NCBI GenBank assembly: GCA_013298805.1
Contig: JAAFIU010000015.1
Location: forward strand, 1-36,598
Reading direction: 5' to 3'
DNA length: 36,598 nt
Source: Cytophagales bacterium
GTDB lineage: Bacteria > Bacteroidota > Bacteroidia > Cytophagales > Spirosomataceae
Shown here: piece after piece, positions 9,927 to 18,212 of the stretch
Position numbering within the stretch: position 1 is the stretch's first letter
Layout of the letters: every line of letters begins with the position of its first letter
Notes under the pieces: model-generated
Told to the model about the DNA's origin: nothing
Database searches by the model: none
The model's input: the letters and a program-made list of their open reading frames with translations, nothing else
Program-made: the position numbers and the translations under genes

Positions 9927-9947
9927 TATAGTCTATAATATTAATAG
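9927..9947 (-). promoter_or_regulatory. Candidate operator A (CTAT-N7-ATAGACT) upstream of metY
   Basis: On the minus strand this reads CTAT, seven bases, ATAGACTATA. It contains the 11-bp perfect palindrome TATAGTCTATA (9927-9937). The same two blocks with the same 7-nt spacing occur at 15456-15476 and 16053-16070. It lies 113 nt before the metY start and just after a terminator, where an operon promoter should be. A weak TAAAATTG (9968-9975) downstream resembles the Bacteroidota -7 element with one mismatch. The cognate regulator is unknown. Confidence 0.5.
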
Positions 9948-10026
9948 GATAATTAAATTATTTTTTCTAAAATTGTACTCAGAAACAAAAAAATCATGTA
10001 ATTCAATATCAAAAAAATCATTAACT

Positions 10027-11344
<1,318 letters not shown>

Positions 11345-11387
11345 ATTCATCAAATTTTGAAAAAAATCAAATCATATTTTATTAAAA

Positions 11388-12317
11388 ATGGCAGAATTAA
11401 ATAAAAACAAACAACAAACCGCTCTCGGTGACGTAGCCGCACGGCAGTTAGCCATTGCAACCCGTAGTGTTCCACAAATGGGAACAATTACGCCTCGATG
11501 GTTGACACATCTTTTACATTGGGTTCCCGTTGAATCTGGCGTATTTCGTCTCAATAAAGTAAAAAATGCCACGCAAATTGAAGTTGATTGTTCGGCACGT
11601 GACGAGCGGGTTTTACCACAAACTTTTGTGGATTACATTGAAAATCCACGTGAATACAACTTGGCGGCGGTTCAAACGATTGTGGATGTTCACACCCGAG
11701 TTTCAGATTTGTACAGCAAGCCTTATAATCAAATTTCGGAACAATTACGTTTGGCAATTGAAACGATTAAGGAACGTCAAGAAAGCGAATTAATCAACAA
11801 TAAAGATTATGGTTTGTTGAATAGTGTTGCCCCTTCGCAAGTAATCAAAACCCGTTCTGGAGCTCCAACGCCCGACGATTTGGACGAACTTATCAGCAAA
11901 GTTTGGAAAGAGCCAGGTTTCTTTTTGTTACATCCTTTGGCAATTGCTGCCTTCGGACGTGAGTGTACTCGTCGTGGAGTACCACCACCAACAGTTTCAT
12001 TATTTGGCTCACAATTCTTGACTTGGAGAGGTATTCCTTTGATTCCTTCTGATAAATTACCCATCGAAAATGGTAAATCAAAAATCATTTTATTGCGTAC
12101 AGGTGAGAGCCGTCAGGGAGTAATTGGTCTGATTCAACCAGGTTTACAAGGCGAGCAATCTCCAGGTTTATCGGTAAGATTTATGGGAATTAATGACCGT
12201 GCCATTGCCTCTTACTTAGTTTCACTTTACTGCTCAATTGCAGTTTTGGTTGATGATGCCATTGCTGTTTTAGAAGATGTAGAAATTGGTAAATATCATG
12301 AATACAAATATCAATAG
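11388..12317 (+). CDS. srpI: Family 2A encapsulin nanocompartment shell protein (SrpI-like)
   Basis: 309 aa with no signal peptide or membrane segment. The N-terminal arm (LGDVAARQLAIATRSVPQMG, then ITPRWLTHLLHWVPVESGVFR), the central AFGRECTRRGVPPPTVSLFG and FLTWRGIPLIPSDKLPI, and the late segment VIGLIQPGLQGEQSPGLSVRF match what I know of the HK97-fold family 2A encapsulins typified by the cyanobacterial sulfur-stress protein SrpI. The length is normal for this subfamily. Known members self-assemble into 60-subunit shells and enclose a cysteine desulfurase; in Acinetobacter the compartment stores elemental sulfur. The next gene encodes exactly such a desulfurase, and its ATG lies inside the last codons of this gene (20-nt overlap in another frame), implying translational coupling. 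No cyclic-nucleotide-binding insert is present, which separates it from family 2B. Confidence 0.92.
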   Translation: MAELNKNKQQTALGDVAARQLAIATRSVPQMGTITPRWLTHLLHWVPVESGVFRLNKVKNATQIEVDCSARDERVLPQTFVDYIENPREYNLAAVQTIVDVHTRVSDLYSKPYNQISEQLRLAIETIKERQESELINNKDYGLLNSVAPSQVIKTRSGAPTPDDLDELISKVWKEPGFFLLHPLAIAAFGRECTRRGVPPPTVSLFGSQFLTWRGIPLIPSDKLPIENGKSKIILLRTGESRQGVIGLIQPGLQGEQSPGLSVRFMGINDRAIASYLVSLYCSIAVLVDDAIAVLEDVEIGKYHEYKYQ

Positions 12318-14499
12318 CAGTAATTTGCCAAATATTGAAGATTTACAACATATTGCTAATGAGTTGTTTAAGGCTTTACCGAATGAATTCCCCAAAGAGA
12401 TTTCGCTCAATCCAAGCCCGAGTGAACACCCACGAGCAACCAAAATTGCCGAAACGTTACTCAACGGTTTTGGTCACGTAGAACAAATCGGTTTGCCAGT
12501 CAGTAATTATGATACAATTACGGGGCAAACTGGTTTTGCTCCTGCTGCTGCTTCTCCAAATTTAGGAGGTATTCCTTTGGGAATAAGTCCTTTAGGCGTA
12601 AATCCATTGGGAAATACGCCTTTGGGAGAAATTCCTTTGAGTGGCGGTTCGGTCAGTAGTTTTCCATTTGGCGATAACTCATTAGGGAGTTTTCCATCGG
12701 TTGCAATTCCTCAAAATCCTCCATCAATTGGTGGAATTGGGGTTTCTTCAATTTCGGCAGAAAATTATGCCAATCCATTTGGTTTTGAAAGACCTAAATT
12801 CGATTCGGGTAATCAAACCAATGAGCATTTTCATAAACCTTCAAGCGTAAATGGCGAAATAATTCCTGCTTCAGTAGCTGGAAATGGAGCATCGCCTTCG
12901 TCAATTCAGCACGGAAATAACATCAATATTGATGACCCACAAACCAGTTTTCCCGATGCAAATTTAAAAGGTGGAAATGTTCCTAATTCATTAGGCAGTG
13001 GTGGTGGAATCCATCAGCCGTTTTTACCTTATGAATCTGAACATTCATCGTTTGAAACTGAATTACAGAATGCTTTAAAAGCTATCAATTCTGATTTTGG
13101 TATTTCAACGAGTGGGTTTCAGCCTTCAACGCCAAGCATCACAAAAATTGACCGTTTTAATGATGGCAATGCGTTTTATTTCTTAGCGGAAAACCCATTT
13201 GCCTTTGATAAGAAAGTTCATAATTTACCAAGTGTAAATTCTACTCAAGCAAAGGAAAGTGTTGGGTTGAAGGGTTCAAATTTTAATGCTGAATTAATCA
13301 AAAAAGACTTTCCAATTCTGTCAGAAATAGTCAATGGGAAACCTTTAATTTGGTTAGATAATGCAGCCACGACGCAAAAACCAAAACAGGTTATTGAACG
13401 CATTACTTATTTCTACGAACACGAAAATTCGAACATTCACCGTGCAGCCCATGAATTAGCGACTCGTGCAACGGATGCTTACGAAGCGGCTCGCCAAAAG
13501 GTGCAACACTTCTTGAATGCTGGTTCGATAAATGAAATTATTTTCGTGCGTGGAGCAACTGAAGCTATCAATTTAGTGGCACAAAGTTGGGGCGACCAAA
13601 ATTTGGTTGCGGGCGATGAAATCATTGTAAGTAATCTCGAACACCACGCTAATATTGTGCCTTGGAAACGATTGGCGGATAAAAAAGGCTTAAAACTGCG
13701 AGTAATTCCAGTAGATGATGACGGACAAATTTTGTTGGAAGAATACGCAAAACTGTTGAATTCCAGAACTCGTTTAGTGTCATTTACCCAAGTTTCCAAC
13801 GCTTTGGGAACAGTTACACCTGCCAAACAAATTGTTGAAATGGCTCATGCCGTGGGAGCAAAAGTTTTAGTAGATGGAGCTCAATCTGTTTCGCACATGA
13901 ATGTTGATGTTCGATATTTGGATGCTGACTTCTTCGTGTTTTCAGGACATAAAGTTTTTGGTCCAACGGGTATTGGAGTGCTTTACGGAAAAGAAGATTT
14001 GCTAAATGAAACTCAACCGTGGCAAGCAGGTGGAAATATGATTCAGGATGTAACTTTTGAACACATAAAATACCACAACGCCCCCAATAGATTTGAAGCA
14101 GGAACAGGAAATATTGCGGATGCTGTTGGTTTGGGTGCTGCTATTGACTACGTAACAAAGATTGGGATGGATGTCATTGGGCAGTATGAACACTTTTTAC
14201 TGGAATACGCAACGCATCTCATCAAAGAAGTTCCAGGCATTAGATTAATTGGAACGGCTGCCAATAAAGCAAGTGTATTTTCTTTCAATCTTCAAGGCTT
14301 CAGTAACGATGAAGTAGGCAAAGTATTGAATCAAGAAGGTATTGCTGTTCGGACTGGTCACCATTGTGCGCAACCAATTTTACGCAGAATGGGCGTTGAA
14401 ACAACGGTTAGACCATCATTGGCATTTTACAATACTTGCTCTGATGTGGATACTCTTGTAACCACTTTGCATCGCTTGAAAAGTGGTCATAAAAATTAA
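12298..14499 (+). CDS. sufS: SufS-type cysteine desulfurase with long N-terminal encapsulin cargo-loading domain
   Basis: 733 aa from ATG 12298 (a TTG 12 nt earlier is less likely). Residues about 330-733 are a complete group II cysteine desulfurase: LDNAATTQKP, the PLP lysine at about residue 552 in SGHKVFGPTG, and the catalytic cysteine at about 690 in RTGHHCAQP. It removes sulfur from L-cysteine as persulfide, giving alanine. The first 329 residues are not part of the enzyme: they are Gly/Pro/Ser/Asn-rich and probably disordered, with helical patches (LQHIANELFKALP near residues 17-29; FETELQNALKAI near 256-267) and five PLGxx-type pentapeptides at about 93-117. Family 2A cargo desulfurases carry such extensions, which are needed for encapsulation. 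It overlaps the shell gene by 20 nt. No sufBCD genes are in the window, so a role in sulfur storage fits better than a general SUF role. Confidence 0.93.
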   Translation: MNTNINSSNLPNIEDLQHIANELFKALPNEFPKEISLNPSPSEHPRATKIAETLLNGFGHVEQIGLPVSNYDTITGQTGFAPAAASPNLGGIPLGISPLGVNPLGNTPLGEIPLSGGSVSSFPFGDNSLGSFPSVAIPQNPPSIGGIGVSSISAENYANPFGFERPKFDSGNQTNEHFHKPSSVNGEIIPASVAGNGASPSSIQHGNNINIDDPQTSFPDANLKGGNVPNSLGSGGGIHQPFLPYESEHSSFETELQNALKAINSDFGISTSGFQPSTPSITKIDRFNDGNAFYFLAENPFAFDKKVHNLPSVNSTQAKESVGLKGSNFNAELIKKDFPILSEIVNGKPLIWLDNAATTQKPKQVIERITYFYEHENSNIHRAAHELATRATDAYEAARQKVQHFLNAGSINEIIFVRGATEAINLVAQSWGDQNLVAGDEIIVSNLEHHANIVPWKRLADKKGLKLRVIPVDDDGQILLEEYAKLLNSRTRLVSFTQVSNALGTVTPAKQIVEMAHAVGAKVLVDGAQSVSHMNVDVRYLDADFFVFSGHKVFGPTGIGVLYGKEDLLNETQPWQAGGNMIQDVTFEHIKYHNAPNRFEAGTGNIADAVGLGAAIDYVTKIGMDVIGQYEHFLLEYATHLIKEVPGIRLIGTAANKASVFSFNLQGFSNDEVGKVLNQEGIAVRTGHHCAQPILRRMGVETTVRPSLAFYNTCSDVDTLVTTLHRLKSGHKN
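12574..12648 (+). repeat. Five tandem 15-nt units encoding PLGxx pentapeptides in the cargo domain
   Basis: Five in-frame 15-nt units encode PLGIS, PLGVN, PLGNT, PLGEI and a degenerate PLSGG, preceded by GGI. The nucleotide units differ at synonymous and variable positions, so the protein repeat is older than any recent slippage. Similar PFG and SLG elements follow at lower order. It lies inside the disordered N-terminal region of the desulfurase. Confidence 0.75.
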
Positions 14500-14518
14500 A
14501 TTTTCTGACCTAATTTAG

Positions 14519-14548
14519 CCCACCTAAGCATCTTAAAGCTTAGGTGGA
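14519..14548 (+). terminator. Stem-loop between the desulfurase and epsC genes
   Basis: CCACCTAAGC (14520-14529) pairs with GCTTAGGTGG (14538-14547) around an 8-nt loop. What follows (ACTATAATTCTTA) is a poor T-tract, so it may only attenuate transcription or stabilise the upstream mRNA rather than end the operon. Confidence 0.45.
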
Positions 14549-14579
14549 CTATAATTCTTACTAATCATTTACCAAATCA

Positions 14580-15389
14580 ATGAAATATTCAAAATTTATC
14601 CATTTACTACGCAAAACTCATAATGCTGAGTGGGAAGCAACTCCTTCTGCACATGATGCCATTGCTTGGTTAAATGACCTTGTACAGTTTTTGTTTCCGA
14701 GTAATCATTTACCCAAACAAACATCTTACGAAGGAATTTTGAAGAAAAATCAGATTGATTTGGAAAACATTTTATTGAGTTATTTAGACCCAAAAGTTTT
14801 CAATATTGAAGAAACATTAATAGCCTTTTACGACCAACTCGAAACGGTATATAATAACCTTCGGCTTGATGCAATTAAAATTTATGAGTTTGACCCTGCT
14901 GCCACCAGCATTAATGAAGTCATTGTTTCTTATCCAGGATTTTATGCCATAACCGTTTATAGAATTGCCCACGAATTGGTATTATTAAATGTTCCTGTTT
15001 TGCCAAGAATCATTAGTGAGTTTGTGCACAGAAATACAGGGACAGATATTCATCCGAGTGCAAAAATTGGCGTTCCTTTCATGATTGACCACAGCACAGG
15101 AATTGTTATTGGAGCAACTACAATCATTGGAAATAATGTCTCGGTTTATCAAGGTGTTACCTTGGGAGCTTTACAAGTTTCAAAAGAATTGGCTGAAATT
15201 AAACGTCATCCAACCGTAGATGATAACGTGATTATTTACGCCCGAACGACCATTTTAGGAGGAAAAACCGTAATTGGAGCGAATAGTATTATTGGAGGAA
15301 GTGTATTTTTAACCAAAAGTGTTGAACCTAATTCTCAAGTTTTTAACACACATCAACTAAGAATTTTAGCTCAACGAGAGTTAGTATAA
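14580..15389 (+). CDS. epsC: Serine O-acetyltransferase (EpsC type)
   Basis: 269 aa. The N-terminal helical half (to about residue 140) is followed by a left-handed parallel beta-helix of hexapeptide repeats: GTDIHPSAKIG, FMIDHSTGIVIGATTIIG, VSVYQGVTLGAL, then TILGGKTVIGANSIIGGSVF. The DHSTGIVIG and HPTVDDNV segments are typical of serine acetyltransferases. The enzyme acetylates L-serine with acetyl-CoA to O-acetylserine, the acceptor for sulfide in cysteine synthesis. Placed after the desulfurase in the encapsulin operon, it would raise the supply of cysteine, the desulfurase substrate. Serine acetyltransferase is a recurrent neighbour of family 2A encapsulins. No cysteine synthase (cysK) is in the window. 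Confidence 0.9.
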   Translation: MKYSKFIHLLRKTHNAEWEATPSAHDAIAWLNDLVQFLFPSNHLPKQTSYEGILKKNQIDLENILLSYLDPKVFNIEETLIAFYDQLETVYNNLRLDAIKIYEFDPAATSINEVIVSYPGFYAITVYRIAHELVLLNVPVLPRIISEFVHRNTGTDIHPSAKIGVPFMIDHSTGIVIGATTIIGNNVSVYQGVTLGALQVSKELAEIKRHPTVDDNVIIYARTTILGGKTVIGANSIIGGSVFLTKSVEPNSQVFNTHQLRILAQRELV

Positions 15390-15455
15390 GCGGGATCTGT
15401 GTATATAATTGGTTCGCTCCTTTTGGGGAAAAATTAAAAAAATAAACCAATTAAT

Positions 15456-15476
15456 CTATTTAATATATAGACTATA
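15456..15476 (+). promoter_or_regulatory. Candidate operator B (CTAT-N7-ATAGACT)
   Basis: CTAT (15456-15459), seven bases, ATAGACT (15467-15473), with the 11-bp palindrome TATAGACTATA at 15466-15476. It has the same blocks and spacing as the sites upstream of metY and of the peroxiredoxin-like gene. Five bases downstream lies TAATTTTG (15482-15489), a perfect match to the Bacteroidota -7 element TAnnTTTG, so the site covers the expected -33 region. This fits repression, or activation without a good -33 box. Confidence 0.55.
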
Positions 15477-15481
15477 TGTAT

Positions 15482-15489
15482 TAATTTTG
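15482..15489 (+). promoter_or_regulatory. Candidate -7 promoter element of the DsbD-N-like gene
   Basis: TAATTTTG matches the TAnnTTTG consensus of the primary sigma factor of Bacteroidota. It lies 86 nt before the ATG at 15576. The expected -33 TTTG is not present, which fits control by a factor bound at the adjacent operator candidate. Confidence 0.4.
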
Positions 15490-15575
15490 TAAACCAAACA
15501 AAATAACGATGTAAATGGTGTAAGTAAATATTCTACCTTATTTTTAAAACAAGTAAATCTTATCCATCAAAAACT

Positions 15576-16034
15576 ATGAGACAATTATTGATAATCGCCA
15601 TATTGGCACTATACTCTCAGGTAGGAATTGCTCAAGAGGGTGACCATCTGATAAAATGGAATTTTAAATTTGAAAAAAAGAATTTGAAGGCTGGCGACAA
15701 AGTCTCTATTATTTGTAATGCCAGTATTGCAAAAGATTGGAAACTATTTGTTAGTGATTACGACCTTAGTGTTGGCATAAAATCTATTGACTTTGAATTT
15801 GCAGAAAATGGGACTTTTGGGATGATTAAACCAGTGATACCAATTTTGGAGGAAACTCTCAGTGAGTGTTCTCAATTTGAAAGAACTCAAAACATTCCAG
15901 AGAAAATCACTTTTCGTTCTGTGGCACGAATCGAGGAAAATAGTTTTGAAGTATCAGGAACTGTTCGGGGCAAATTATTCCACGAAAAAACAGGTCAATA
16001 TATTGAATTTCAGAAAAAATTTGTTGTACAATAA
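15576..16034 (+). CDS. Secreted DsbD N-terminal-domain-like protein lacking the redox cysteine pair
   Basis: 152 aa with a type I signal peptide (cleavage probably after GIAQ, residue 20). The mature chain resembles the periplasmic N-terminal domain of DsbD that is common in Bacteroidota: IKWNFKFEKKNLKAGDKVSI, then ASIAKDWKLF, a central FEFAENG, and a C-terminal SGTVRGKLF strand. The domain normally ends with a CxxxxC pair that exchanges disulfides. Here the corresponding stretch (LFHEKTGQYIEF) has none, and the only cysteines are at 47 and 98. It has a promoter candidate of its own and stands 62 nt upstream of the peroxiredoxin-like gene. The family call rests on pattern, so moderate confidence; the function is unknown. 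Confidence 0.6.
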   Translation: MRQLLIIAILALYSQVGIAQEGDHLIKWNFKFEKKNLKAGDKVSIICNASIAKDWKLFVSDYDLSVGIKSIDFEFAENGTFGMIKPVIPILEETLSECSQFERTQNIPEKITFRSVARIEENSFEVSGTVRGKLFHEKTGQYIEFQKKFVVQ

Positions 16035-16052
16035 TTTTTCGCCCTTATTAAT

Positions 16053-16070
16053 CTATAAATCCGATAGACT
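16053..16070 (+). promoter_or_regulatory. Candidate operator C (CTAT-N7-ATAGACT)
   Basis: CTAT (16053-16056), seven bases, ATAGACT (16064-16070). It has the same orientation and spacing as the site at 15456, including the preceding TTAAT. The palindrome is less complete (GATAGACTTA). It ends 26 nt before the ATG of the peroxiredoxin-like gene, so it is close to or inside the promoter. I saw no clear TAnnTTTG here. Confidence 0.45.
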
Positions 16071-16096
16071 TAAATATTTAATTATAATAAAAAAAT

Positions 16097-16741
16097 ATGA
16101 CTGCATTTCATCATCACTACACACTCAACTGGGACACGATATTCCCAATCACCATTTTTAAAGGTTCAAGCCCTAAACTTAAACCTTTAAAAGCTGGTAC
16201 AAATATCAATACATTAATACTCAATCAAACAAGAGAAGTATCTATATCCAATTTAAACAATAAAATAAAAATACCATGTTTGAGAAAAATACAAAGAAAT
16301 AAACCACTGACAATCAGCTTTTTATCAGAAGGCTGGAATCAATATGGATATAAACACTTAGAGGTTTTGAGAGAAAGCTACTACGAAATTTCAAATTTAG
16401 GGGGTAATCTTCTCGTAATCGTCCAAGCAGGTTATGAAGAAGTTTTAGAGATGGCTCAGTATTTCAATTTGCCCTTTACGCTAATTGCCGACCCAACGAA
16501 CCAAATTGCAAAACAACTTGGTACATACTCAGAAGAAAAAGCGGTGTGGGATAGAGTTGCAGGGATAACAGAAGATGTTCCTGTGCCAGCAACTTATGTA
16601 ATTGACAAAAAAGGGAGAATTATTTATCATTCAATTGATGAAGATTTCACCGAACCATTCTCTCCTTCAGAAATGTTAGGGGCTGTTTTTAGTGCTGCCA
16701 ATAATATTCCATTTTCAATTTGCTATCAAGTGGCGGCGTAA
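16097..16741 (+). CDS. Peroxiredoxin-like (AhpC/TSA, thioredoxin-fold) protein without CxxC cysteines
   Basis: 214 aa, no signal peptide. The layout is that of a cytoplasmic peroxiredoxin-like protein: a short N-terminal region, then TISFLSEGWNQYGYKHLEVL, LLVIVQAGYEE, FNLPFTLIADPTNQIAKQLGTY, and the cis-proline region VPATYVIDKKGRIIYHSIDEDF. In relatives the segment after the first strand is typically GGWCPYC. Here it is EGWNQYG (residues about 79-84), so both cysteines are replaced by Asn and Gly. The remaining cysteines (KIPCLRK and SICYQ) are elsewhere. Peroxidase activity by the usual mechanism is therefore unlikely; a binding or regulatory role, or another chemistry, is possible. It heads a likely operon with the sterol desaturase-like gene 17 nt downstream. 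Confidence 0.75.
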   Translation: MTAFHHHYTLNWDTIFPITIFKGSSPKLKPLKAGTNINTLILNQTREVSISNLNNKIKIPCLRKIQRNKPLTISFLSEGWNQYGYKHLEVLRESYYEISNLGGNLLVIVQAGYEEVLEMAQYFNLPFTLIADPTNQIAKQLGTYSEEKAVWDRVAGITEDVPVPATYVIDKKGRIIYHSIDEDFTEPFSPSEMLGAVFSAANNIPFSICYQVAA

Positions 16742-16758
16742 ATAAAATTTACAAAATT

Positions 16759-17973
16759 ATGATTTCAATAAATTTCAATCATTTGGCTTTGGCTATTCCG
16801 TTTTTTTTAACCCTTATTGGATTAGAATATTGGGTTTCTAAACGAACAGGCAAACATCTTTATAATTTCAACGATACCGTTTCAAATTTAAGTGTTGGTA
16901 TTGCCGAGCGACTTTTGGATGGCTTGACTTTAGGCGTATTTTATTTTGTTTATGATTATTTATATCAACATTTTGCCCTTTTTCATATTCAAGCAAGCGT
17001 TATTTCTTGGATTGGTTTGCTCCTGATAACGGATTTTTTATGGTACTGGTATCATCGGTTAGGGCATGAAGTAAATATTCTTTGGAGCGTTCATGTGGTT
17101 CATCATCAAAGTGAAGAATTCAATTTTACTGTTTCGGCTCGCATCACCTTGTTTCAAGCCATTGCCCGAACATTTTTCTGGTCAATTTTGCCCATTGTGG
17201 GTTTTTCAGCCGAAATGATAATGATAATTTTGCTCATTCACGGTTTGTATCCATTTTTTATTCATACAAGAACCATTGGAAAATTGGGCATTTTAGAATA
17301 TGTTTTTGTTACGCCCTCACACCACCGAGTGCATCATGCCAACAATGACCAATATCTTGATAAAAATTACGGCGATGTCTTTATTTTTTGGGACAAACTC
17401 TTTGGAACATTCGCCGAAGAAATTGAAGAACCAACTTATGGACACACGAAACCACTTCACAGCAACAGTTTTTTGTGGCAACATTTTCATTTTATGCTCG
17501 AAATGGCTTATGCTTTCAAACACGCTCAGGGATGGAAAAATAAGTTAACGATGCTTTTTGGAAAGCCAGAAAATATCAATCCAACTTACAGAAGAGTCTT
17601 AGAAAAGAAATTTGTAATTCATAAAACCGACAAGCAACATTCCACTCGATTTAGAAATTATGTGGTCTTACAAATCAGTTTGGTGTTATTAACGCTTTTT
17701 ACATTTTTACTATTTGCTCACCAACTTGATTTGTTCACGCAAAGTATTATTTCACTAATAATTTTAATCACTTTGATAAACTGTGGGGCGATTTTAGAGC
17801 AACGTCGTTGGATATTTTATTTAGAATATTCTCGTAGCTTTTTGATTCTGTTAATCTGTTTTATTCAGTTTAATGAATCTATAAATCCATATTTTTTAGT
17901 GATTTTGGGAACATCAATAACACTTTATTTCAAGACATTAAATCGCCAATATCTCCGATTAATTTACGGGTAG
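16759..17973 (+). CDS. Sterol desaturase / fatty acid hydroxylase superfamily membrane protein
   Basis: 404 aa from ATG 16759 (an upstream start at 16720 would overlap the previous gene). It is an integral membrane protein with the histidine clusters of the di-iron fatty acid hydroxylase superfamily: HRLGHE, HVVHHQS, and HHRVHHA, in order and normally spaced, plus LTDFLWYWYHR-like and GDVFIFWDKLFGTF signatures. Members use di-iron and O2 to hydroxylate or desaturate lipids in the membrane. The last 120 residues add further hydrophobic helices. It follows the peroxiredoxin-like gene by 17 nt and precedes a 61-aa membrane protein. The substrate is not predictable; Bacteroidota candidates include fatty acids, sphingolipids, hopanoids or carotenoids. 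Confidence 0.85.
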   Translation: MISINFNHLALAIPFFLTLIGLEYWVSKRTGKHLYNFNDTVSNLSVGIAERLLDGLTLGVFYFVYDYLYQHFALFHIQASVISWIGLLLITDFLWYWYHRLGHEVNILWSVHVVHHQSEEFNFTVSARITLFQAIARTFFWSILPIVGFSAEMIMIILLIHGLYPFFIHTRTIGKLGILEYVFVTPSHHRVHHANNDQYLDKNYGDVFIFWDKLFGTFAEEIEEPTYGHTKPLHSNSFLWQHFHFMLEMAYAFKHAQGWKNKLTMLFGKPENINPTYRRVLEKKFVIHKTDKQHSTRFRNYVVLQISLVLLTLFTFLLFAHQLDLFTQSIISLIILITLINCGAILEQRRWIFYLEYSRSFLILLICFIQFNESINPYFLVILGTSITLYFKTLNRQYLRLIYG

Positions 17974-18020
17974 ATAATGATAATATTACCGACATTCTTA
18001 ACATTAAACATCAAAATATC

Positions 18021-18206
18021 ATGAAAAATAATCAGGCAACTTCTTCGCTAAATATCAAATTAAATAATCAATTTGATTTCGCTCTTTTGTGTATATTGAC
18101 CGCTTCAATTTATACTTTTTGTTTTGTAGTATTCATTGGGAAAGCACCGATTCTTGATGCTTTTTATGAAACAAAAAATTGGTTAGATTCGGTACTACCT
18201 AAATAA
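18021..18206 (+). CDS. Small single-span membrane protein (61 aa), unknown
   Basis: 61 aa. A polar N-terminal part (residues 1-22) is followed by one hydrophobic segment (about 23-45, FALLCILTASIYTFCFVVFI) and a short polar tail ending in SVLPK. It sits 47 nt after the desaturase-like gene and 6 nt before the TPR gene on the same strand, which supports it as a real gene. It may be a partner subunit of the desaturase-like protein. I do not recognise the family. Confidence 0.6.
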   Translation: MKNNQATSSLNIKLNNQFDFALLCILTASIYTFCFVVFIGKAPILDAFYETKNWLDSVLPK

Positions 18207-18212
18207 AAAATT

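Noticed and set aside
13479-13826. 115-aa antisense open frame in the desulfurase gene
   Set aside because: It is fully opposite a conserved enzyme core and has no recognisable features; it is a shadow frame.
14547-14568. GACTATAATTCTTACTAATC before epsC as a fourth copy of the shared operator
   Set aside because: It lacks the ATAGACT block and the 7-nt spacing; the resemblance is only AT-rich similarity.
15862-16161. 99-aa open frame bridging the DsbD-N-like and peroxiredoxin-like genes
   Set aside because: It overlaps both genes in another frame and crosses the promoter/operator region; no family resemblance.
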